Positions 56,051-64,000 of a DNA stretch of 64,000 nucleotides are shown here, in pieces. Each line of letters opens with the position of its first letter. The first letter of the stretch is position 1. Source of the DNA: Symbiodinium natans (lineage: Eukaryota > Sar > Dinophyceae > Suessiales > Symbiodiniaceae); contig CAJNDS010000031.1 of assembly GCA_905221605.1 (NCBI GenBank), forward strand, positions 23,501 to 87,500, given 5' to 3'. The translations under genes and the position numbers were made by a program. The notes beneath the pieces were generated by a model. That model saw only the letters and a list, made by a program, of their open reading frames with translations, was not told the DNA's origin and ran no database searches.

Positions 56051-56596
56051 TACAGGGCGGCATCGTGCGGGTTTCGGCTCTGGCGCCAGGGGTCTCGCTG
56101 TCTCTTTCGGGAGGGTCTCTCGATGTCCCCTAGCAGTCTATAGAGCAGCTGCGTGAGGGCCTATAGTATGTTGACGGACCTCGGGCCCTCCATGCCTTAC
56201 CTGGCTGTGACTGCGCATGGTCTGTGGATACTCGACGGTCAGGACCCATGTCTTAAGTTTCTCAATGCGCACACGAGACTCCCAACTTCACGGCTCAGTC
56301 ATTCAGGGTGGAACATCGTTGCTCAATCCGCAAAGCAACGGATCGCGGCATCCATTCGCTCCGCCAGCACTAGCCTTTCACAGGAGTGATGGAAGGAACC
56401 CAAAGCCGTAAAGCGAGAATTCGCGCGGACCTAGTGGCCATTCACGACAACTACGAGTACCGTCCCTGCCTTGCTGTGTTCTGCAGTCCAATACAGGCTT
56501 GCAGTCTGGGCAGGTCCTGGAAATACTGGCGTTCATCTTCCGTCAGCGCTGTGGACAACACAACCCACCAGATGCCAGCAGCAAATGTAGCCAACC

Positions 56597-56845
56597 TCAG
56601 CTGTCCTCATAGATCTGAGCTCCCTGGAGCTCTGCCAGGATGCTGGCTGATGCAGAAATGGAGAAGAGGCAATCCACCGCAAATGTGAAGCGGTACGGTG
56701 CCTCAGCGTCAAAGTGACATGGCGCACATGTCATGCAGCCGATAGGCAGCAACTTCACCAAGACAACATGCAAGATGTTCATCTCGGGCATGCTCGTCTG
56801 CATGCAGGGCTGCAGTGATGCGAAGTGCACCGCCGACAGGGACAC
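56597..56845 (-). CDS. candidate exon, unknown
   Basis: Reads MNILHVVLVKLLPIGCMTC, then PYRFTFAVDCLFSISASASI, to a stop. Hydrophobic, possibly membrane-associated. Confidence 0.42.
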   Translation of the reverse strand: MSLSAVHFASLQPCMQTSMPEMNILHVVLVKLLPIGCMTCAPCHFDAEAPYRFTFAVDCLFSISASASILAELQGAQIYEDS

Positions 56846-57682
56846 TCGCGGCAGCTTGCAACGAAAACATTACCTTGTTGTCCTTGGCTATGGCTGGTTT
56901 GTGCCAACGGCATGTAGCTCAACTTCTGCAAACAAGTGGAGGAGTCGAGGGGTTTTTTTTGGGGGGGGGGGGCCGCAACATAGTTTCTGATCATCTGGCA
57001 GTTGCTATGGCTGCTGTGGCTACAGTGTGCAGTGCGCGTACAGTCTACATTTCAGCAGCATGCTACGCTCTCTGCATCTGCATCTGAATCGCTGATGCTC
57101 CGGATCTCAAGTCCTCGCCCGTATCCGCCTCAGGATATGCAGAACTGGGAGGCGGTTAGGTTAGGGTTTAGGCCAAGTCAGGGCCTGATAACAGCTCTCA
57201 GCTGAGCCACCGTCCCTGGATGATAAGAGGCCGAGAGCAGTTGCTGCGCCTGGCGGAAGCCTTAGAGGCCATTGGAGTCGTACGTTCTGCTGCCAGCTGC
57301 AAGATGTGGTGGTTATCGCCCTTCAGGGGTCATGTTCCGAAATTAGGGGTAACTTCTTGGGGTCCTTCATGGTCCTTGTTAACAAGGGAGTCCTGCTATT
57401 TTGGGGGGGCTACTGTAGGCGTCTCCCCTGGTTTCGCAAACCCCCATGCCTTGCAGGACTGCAGAGAGTCATCCATTTTGTGCCTAAACCCCCCAATCAT
57501 GCCCTGATCCCCTAAACCAGAGGCACTTACCTACATGGATGAGGGTTTTGACAAGGGTAGTCGGGTAGTTGCTCGCAGGTCGCGCTTGTTTTGAACCAAT
57601 CGCAGTCTGACTCAGCGGCTGCATACATTAACGATGTGAACGCATCCCAAGGTTCAGGACATCGGATCATACGGAAACCGCT

Positions 57683-57991
57683 TCAGCTTCGCGAGAAAGC
57701 CTCACACACGTCCGCCTGAAATTCAGGAGCGTACACCCTAACGCCACCTTTGATTCTCTTTGGGCAGCGGTGTGCAAGAATTCTGGACTCAGTCCTCTCG
57801 TAAAGGACGTCCTTTTCATGCGTGTTTTCTGTGAGGCCACTGAAGGGCTCCAGCAGGGCAGAGAATTGAAATCTACTCCGCGAGGTCACCCTTCCAAGGC
57901 TCGGAGGACAACGAGACTTGCCGCCCACGGTCCGTGACTTTGACGTCCATGCGCACCTCAGCTTTGCATGGCACGACAAGGTCTCACGCAC
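57683..57991 (-). CDS. candidate exon, unknown
   Basis: Contains SRFQFSALLEPFSGLTENTH and ILAHRCPKRIKGGVRVYAPE, ending in a stop. Only this frame is open. No family recognised. Confidence 0.45.
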   Translation of the reverse strand: MRETLSCHAKLRCAWTSKSRTVGGKSRCPPSLGRVTSRSRFQFSALLEPFSGLTENTHEKDVLYERTESRILAHRCPKRIKGGVRVYAPEFQADVCEAFSRS

Positions 57992-59016
57992 GTCCTCCGC
58001 AGCAGACGCTGCACGACAATCCTCTTACAACAGCCGCCTTAACTTGCATTCAACGCGGCATTCATTGCAGCAAGCTCGCATGCGAGGTACCTCGTGACAA
58101 CTACAGGGTGCACCACTGCGAATCCGCAATCCTAGGACTGACAGCCCCTGTGGCAATAAGTTGGTTGGTATGGCTGGTTCACCACTGCCATTGTGAATCG
58201 AGCAATCTTTTCCGGACTTGCTATGTCACCCGTTCGGTGCCTGAACACCCATGGCACCGGCATTGCGTGACACTTCCTCAGTACAAACCGAGATCGCGTC
58301 GGTCAATCACAAGCACTAAACACACTGCGCCATGGACCTCTCGGCACAATGTGAGCAATAGTGGTTTAGAGTCAGATCATGAAACTGCAGACCCAAACAC
58401 AGCAGCAAACTATATTCTCAGTGAAAACAAACTAGTTTAACCACGCAAATCCACGGCCACCAACACCAACACCGTCCAACATCAAGCAACTCACGGATTT
58501 GCGCGCTGAGCCAAAGCCGCGCACAGCCGCGCACACGCACAAATGCAGCTGATTCACCGCTGACCAGATGAACCAAGGACCAAAAAACAGGTATAAAAGT
58601 CAAGAATTCAATAGCGAAATCGAGACGTTCCAGAGAGCTTGCACCTAGAGCTACAACACAAAAGAGTCAAGTGATCAAAACGACACAACGCATCAACCCA
58701 ACCAAAAGAGCACAAGTTACGAAACCGGTAGGACAAGCCACAAATGTGCACAAACAAAATGTCACACTACTTTCAAAGTTCACCTTTACAAGCCGGGCAA
58801 CTCAACGAGCAACCCAACCGTACATCGAGGCCCTACGCACATACTCAGTAGGCAACCTGCTGCAAAAGTGTGCCGTACTCCACTGTTGCGAACTGATATT
58901 GACATCTGAATTGCAGACGGGGGTCACTATCTTCTTGTGCTTCTTACCTCAGCGGCATGAAAACAGAATCACATGCCTAGCCACTACAGCCCCGACAGCA
59001 GACACAGAGTCAAATT

Positions 59017-59068
59017 AGGGTTTAGGGTTTAGGGTTTGAGGGTTGAGGGTTTAGGGTTTAGGGTTTCG
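59017..59068. repeat. TTTAGGG tract inside an intron
   Basis: Seven TTTAGGG/TTGAGGG units beginning eight bases after the last supported exon of the RNA polymerase I subunit gene (transcript sense CCCTAAA). Confidence 0.95.
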
Positions 59069-59076
59069 GGATGTGC

Positions 59077-60329
59077 GTGGCAGCTGTCAGCCGGGCGGCT
59101 GCAGGCCGGGCACTGCCAAGGCTCTCCGGCCTCGCCAGTCGTCCGCTCTCCGGGTTTCCCTTCGCGCGACGCGGGAACAATGGGATTTTCCCCCCCTGAG
59201 ACTAAGAGCTCCTTCGTAGGGATTATCATAGGGGGTACTATAATCCAAATTTACTACTAAGGACTGTTAGTATTCGGGGGAACATCCCAACTTTCACACA
59301 TTTTGAGACGAATTTTACTGATTCGTCGCGTGGTGTCAGATGATATCAGGCGCGTCAGCACGTTACCGCACGAAGCTGTTGGCAGGTGCCTGTGTGTGCC
59401 TGAGGCGAGATCACAGAACCGCAGTGTGGACACCTTAGGAGGCTGGGACAGGAAGCCGCAAGCTCTCGGTGGCTAAGATCCCTCGCATGCTCAGAGCAAT
59501 TCACGCTAATTTAGACTACATCGTTTTCGCCCCTCCCCTTCAGTACCGCGGGCCTGGCGAAGTGTACCCTGAAACCTAAAAAATGATGGTTGGATTCCAT
59601 TTGCCCAGATCTGTTGCGATAAGGAAGTGACAGGAATTCAATCAGTGTCAAGCTGCACATAGGCAATGTCGTAGTCGGAGCTGCGCATCAGGCGATCGTG
59701 CAGCAAGAAAGCTGTGCCGTGAGCCAGCAATGAGTCTCGCTCCATCTCTCCGAATCGAATGCCTCCTTTCTTCCTTAGCTCAAGATCACATGCCTCACTG
59801 ACCGCCCCCACAAGGATGTCACCCAATGTATCTTCACCCGCAGAGCACCAAGTACTCAGCACTGCAGTTCTGTGTCTGCCCCCTCGAGCCTACGTGCTTG
59901 GCTTACTTACTTGCTCTGACATGTTGTGAGGGTTTACACAGCCGAGCATCTTACGCCCCTTGACAGGCTGATTGGTCAGCCGGTCCACGGTACCCCGGGC
60001 ACGCACTTGAGCCTTGTCCTCGGTTCTGAAGAGCAGACACATGAGCCATTGTCCCTGCGCTCCTCCTCATCTCGCTTCTCTCGTCGGGCTGTCCGCAGGC
60101 ATGGGGAGCCCTTACTGCTCCTTCTTGCGTCCTTCCTTCCAGCATGCTTGACGTATTACCAAGTCAGTTCTCGACACTGCTTCCTATCTCAATGACCCTC
60201 TTCGAACCCACTCCCATGTATCTCTCTCGCTCTCTCGCTCTGTCTCTTCTCAACGCAAGCTGATGTGAGACCCGTTGTTGCTGTTCCGGCCCAGTGGCCA
60301 TCACAAGATGCCGCAAGCGCTGGTAGTAC
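59077..60329 (-). CDS. POLR1B: RNA polymerase I second-largest subunit (RPA2/RPA135), C-terminal exons
   Basis: Five minus-strand exons join in phase: 60299-60329 ([10 protein letters not shown]), 59951-60018 ([20 protein letters not shown]), 59657-59773 ([20 protein letters not shown], then [17 protein letters not shown]), 59400-59433 ([11 protein letters not shown]) and 59077-59130 ([16 protein letters not shown]). [11 protein letters not shown] marks all RPB2-family subunits. HGTAFLLxDRLxxSSD places it in the polymerase I branch, since polymerase II and III subunits differ there. CPxC and CPAC form the C-terminal zinc ribbon. Donors are GC, GA, GC, GC and GC; all acceptors are AG|G. The N-terminal bulk should lie above 60.3 kb and the last few residues (VPYVFRYL-like) below 59.0 kb; neither was found. 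The enzyme synthesises rRNA precursor in the nucleolus. Confidence 0.88.
59182..59288. mobile_element. second copy of the small TIR element
   Basis: Ends GGGATTTTCCCCCC and, complemented, GGGATGTTCCCCC, with inward similarity (ACTA, CCTT, GTAG). It shares GGGGGTACTA and AAGGACTGTT with the element at 34645-34738. It lies in the intron between exons 59400-59433 and 59077-59130. No clear target duplication remains. Confidence 0.65.
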
Positions 60330-61019
60330 CTGTGTGGGGGGCAAGGTTTTCGTGTGCCTTTCGTGCGACAAAAACTCTGCAGCCTCTCCGCGCTGACGCG
60401 CCTGTCTATGGAGTTCCGGACAGGATTCAGGATTAGATCTGAGCAGAAATATTGTTGTGTTCAAGGGCTTGCTACGAGACGGCTAGGCCCTAGGCCCTAG
60501 GCAGTCTCTGAAATGCGCTCGGCGCGCTTGCCTTTTTGTCATTTGCGGCCTGTGATGAGCTGTAATTTGATGTCTTCTCACAGATTCTAAAAGGCTTCTG
60601 CTAGTGACCCGGTCACACCCATCCGAAAGTCACTAGATGACACTGGGTGTATTTCTACACATCCAGCTCGCCCGACCAAATCGTTGTGGTGAAGGGGAAC
60701 ACCAACTTAGGGAAGCAAGTCAACAGTCAAAGGGGGAGCTGCCACCGCCACCCTGAATTTTAGAGCCCAATCCGAGGGAAGGCACGAAGAGGCGTGCAGA
60801 GGACAGCGCGGAGCGCAGATGTGGATGTATGCTTGGAGTGTTGTCCTACGAATACATTCCTTCTGCTGACAGTTCCTGCTCGCCACCTTCTCACGGCAAG
60901 TTTCTGTCCTTTTGCAACCCCCCCTTCCCCCGCTGGGCCCCCGCCCCCTCAACCAAACCCAAATCCCTCACGCAAACGCGATAGTTACCCTACACCCTAG
61001 CATCCTGTCCTGCAAACCC

Positions 61020-63030
61020 TAGGCTCTAAGCACAAAAGCCCACCTCAAACCTAGATCCTTACAGTTTAAACAACTCATGAACAACCATGAACAACTATGA
61101 ACGACTCCTAGAGAAAAGACACCAACAATAAAACCTTTAAACCCTATAACCATAAATCCAAAACTGCTCCACCACCAAACACGGGCCAAACTCGAGTAGA
61201 GGGGGGAGGCTGCACATGTATGTATATATATATATATATAGATATTGATTTATGTATTTATCTATTGTTTTTTTGTAAACATATATATTTCGATTTTTAT
61301 ATGCATTTTTATAGTCTTTATCTATTTATCCATGCATTTGTTTTTGCCTATTCAATAAGTCATCTATTTGTTAACTATTGTTATCATTTGAAAAACTTAT
61401 TACTTGTATCTACATATATGCCCTCTCGTACATGTACTGCACATGTGTATATATATATATGTATACATGAGATAAACATATACACATATCTATGTATACA
61501 TATGTATATATAGAGATATGTGTGTGTGTGTGCATCGTACATGTACAAAACTACATATCGAATCAGAACCATAGATACACACACAGATGTTAAACAAATA
61601 CCTACTGTATGAATACATATCTGTGTTCACCCCTACGAGTTGTCAACAATGCTCAACCCTTGCGCGTTCGCTTTGCTTTCTTTAGAGGTTGAGGGATCTT
61701 GGGAGAATGTGCTGGGGAGAGGGGGGGGGGGTGGAGGAGGCGCAGAAGCTCACAACGCAGCACAGAAATGACAACGAACAGAAGGCAGTGTGCCTAAGGC
61801 ATAAGGTGGAGCGACGGCTTGTGATCAATATGGAACGTCGAGTCACACCACGCCAATGAAAATGTCGGCTTCAATCTCGGTGCCATGGATTCCGGAGTAC
61901 ATTCCTGCTTGTAGAGCTGGCTGCCGATGATGATAATGATAGTGGCATGCACAAGACAACCGCCAGGTTCACCGTCTACTTGCGCATGTCAAACAGCAGC
62001 CAAGAGGCGTTCTGTTCCAAGGCGCTTGTAGCCGTGGATTTTCAACCTTGCAGTCGGAGCTAGTGGGGAAGTAGACGGGAGTCTCAAATGACTGATAAGG
62101 GGTTTCTCGGACTTATGGCAATAGGGGGTCCCCTTGGCTCCGCCACAGTGAGTCAAAGCAGCGTCTTCCCGAAGTAGTCGGCCGCCTTGGTGCCAAAGCC
62201 GTCGGCGGGCTCCTCGAGTCTAAGGCTGTCATTTTGCGCAGAGTCATTTACAAACATCATATTTATGTGTACTGGGTAGGCCTCAGCCTTGGGGCCAAAA
62301 ATTTTAGCCAATTTACAGTTTGCGGGCATGTCTTGTTGTTAGGGTGGTTCTGCTTCTTTTGGCGCTCCTTTTTTTCCGGCATACCATCCTTGTGAGTCCA
62401 TAGAACCATTAAATAAATCACCGTCTCTCAGCGGTGACTTTGAAACAGCTGGAGGCCAACTATGAACAACTGGCTGCCAAATTCAAGCAGGTCCCATGGC
62501 AGCCTGAAACGCATTGGTTGCAGTCCTAAGAGATCACTGTCACTGAAAAAAGACCCGGGCCCTACGGAAAATTTGCCACCTTAGGTGACGAGCTCGCCAC
62601 AGAGACCGCAATACTGTGACAAATTAGGCCGGGTCAGCTGTCCCCCTGCTCAGGGTAGGCTGCAGGCCTGGCCAAACAGGTACACTTTCAACTGGGATAA
62701 TGAGTCATTGGCAGAAAACCAGCGTGGCGCAGCCTTGTGACGAACACGATCCCATGCCGGGCTAGCCGCCTGCTCAGCTGGACTATAGGCCTGGCGAAAC
62801 ACGCACGTGATCAGCATGAAAGTGCAATTGGGACCATTGGCCCGGGCAACTCATGACAGATAAACGCACACAGTCAAGACAACGCAAATGCCTTTTTCCC
62901 CATACCCCATCAGAGTCGTAAAAGCCGTGGGCCACAGCGACAAGACCAAGAAGTTCTGCTGCGCACATCAGTTACTTTAAAAATAATAATACCAATGACT
63001 TCCCAGACCTCCGCTGCTGTTGCTGCCGCT
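61020..63030. other. non-coding; TA/CA microsatellites and a diverged duplication
   Basis: TA- and CATA-rich simple repeats at 61,216-61,620, a G-run at 61,721-61,731, and a weak direct duplication of about 110 bp between 62,625 and 62,855 (GCCGGG ... CTGCTCAG ... AGGCCTGGC). I see no gene. Confidence 0.5.
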
Positions 63031-63033
63031 CAA

Positions 63034-64000
63034 CTAATTAGACATGAAAACACCCTCGGGTCGATCGAAGCGATGAAGCTTTCGGAAAAGACCCCAGAAC
63101 CACAGGCCGCCATGCACGTCGGCGTTTCTTATCCCCAGATCTATGACCTTGGGGGGCGCAGGCCTGCCTTTGGCTTTTGGTCGCGCCTTCGGCTTGGCTT
63201 TTGCCTTCGCCGCAGCCTTGGCGGCAACATTCTCGGCCTTTAACCGATTCTCCATGTCTTTCCGGCTACGGTCCAAGTGCCAAAGGCCTTTGGAATGATG
63301 CAGGAGACCTTGCAAAAAGTGGCCTCTGTAATCATCCGGAACACTTCCAATGAACACAAAGCGTTGGCTCAGGAGGTGCTGGCTGAAGACCACTGAGACC
63401 TCGTCTCTGGTGCCAGAAGTGAATCTGTTCCAAGCCGCCTTCGACATGACGGGAAGACCATAAGCAGCAACGAGCACAGCCACCTTGGAGACCTCGACAT
63501 TCCTTGTCTGAGTCTGCTTTAACTATTATTGAAAAGGCACTGTATCAAGCTATCTGTGTCTTCGTCAGGTAGCGGCAAAGAAAAAATGCAAGCGAGCCAC
63601 TTGGCAATCTCAGGCTCAACGGCCAGTAGATCATCCACGTCATCGAAGACCACCATGTGGGCCCGCGCCACAAGCTCAATGACCTGCGCAAAGGCCGGCT
63701 CATCCCGCAGCCGCAGCAACCGATAGTCCTTGCCACGCGGAAAGACCATGTCAGTGTCCCGGGCCAAGCTGCAATCCAGCAGCTTCCATCTTGCCAGAAC
63801 TTCCATGCTGCGCAAGTACTCGGCCGCATCCTTGTCACGGCGACAGCTCCACAGCTTCGCTGTTTTCAACTTGGCTTCCAGAAAAGGGTTGCAGCCAACC
63901 TTTCGCTGCGCGGAGACCGCCTGGTTTCTCAACTTGATGTTTTCGGTCCGGCGCTTGAAGTTCTTCAACTGGCGACCTAGGTGTGGCTCACTGGCAAGGG
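63034..64000 (-). CDS. gene cut by the window edge, unknown, Lys/Ala-rich linker
   Basis: The frame is open from the edge (64000) down to about 63544. It contains RRTENIKLRNQAVSAQRKVG, VVFDDVDDLLAVEPEIAKWL and FSLPLPDEDT. A 62-nt intron (GA donor, AG|G acceptor) joins it in phase to 63495, where it continues VSKVAVLVAAYGLPVMSKAA and RFVFIGSVPDDYRGHFLQGL. An Ala/Lys/Pro-rich linker follows (AKAKAKPKARPKAKGRP). The frame may stop at 63034 or splice again near 63,110. If there is no intron, the two parts are separated by a frameshift. No family recognised. Confidence 0.65.

Noticed and set aside
60189..60464. ORF of 91 codons as a gene
   Set aside because: Wrong frame across the short RNA polymerase I exon at 60299-60329.

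Overview
The window looks like nuclear DNA of a dinoflagellate, most likely a symbiodiniacean (Symbiodinium-like) alga. Four features point there. Interstitial TTTAGGG telomere-type repeats recur. Genes are split into many short exons (22-180 nt). Most introns open with GC or GA instead of GT and close with AG followed by a G-starting exon. Every gene I could support lies on the minus strand, as expected of long one-way gene blocks. I saw no rRNA, tRNA, CRISPR array or bacterial operon structure.

Layout. 1-2090 is an AT-rich composite satellite. 2.1-8.0 kb is mostly non-coding with simple repeats and two weak minus-strand genes. 8.06-8.89 kb holds a cluster of nine short quasi-palindromes. 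9-10.5 kb has minus-strand exons, including a possible C-terminal part of a SET domain. 13,580-22,284 is a complete, apparently very young Ty1/copia-type LTR retrotransposon with identical 287-bp LTRs, a 5-bp target duplication, a primer-binding site, and gag/protease and integrase/RT/RNase H ORFs in different frames. It sits exactly at the 3' edge of an exon of a host gene. That host gene may be one SET-domain gene running from about 24.3 kb to 10.4 kb. 26-31.9 kb carries further minus-strand genes, including a CheR-like methyltransferase rebuilt from ten exons. 32-35 kb is rich in telomere-type tracts, a small TIR element with an 8-bp target duplication, and a long CA/CG tract. 35.9-37.3 kb is a full NAA20 (NatB catalytic subunit) gene in eight exons. 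38-58 kb holds many unidentified minus-strand exons between non-coding stretches. 59.1-60.3 kb carries the C-terminal exons of RNA polymerase I subunit 2. The right edge cuts an unidentified gene.

The genes do not form one pathway; they are neighbouring housekeeping and unknown genes transcribed in the same direction. Exons were joined by hand using reading phase, so exon edges are inferences. NAA20, the RNA polymerase I subunit, the methyltransferase core and the retrotransposon are the firmest calls. For the unidentified genes I claim only coding potential.
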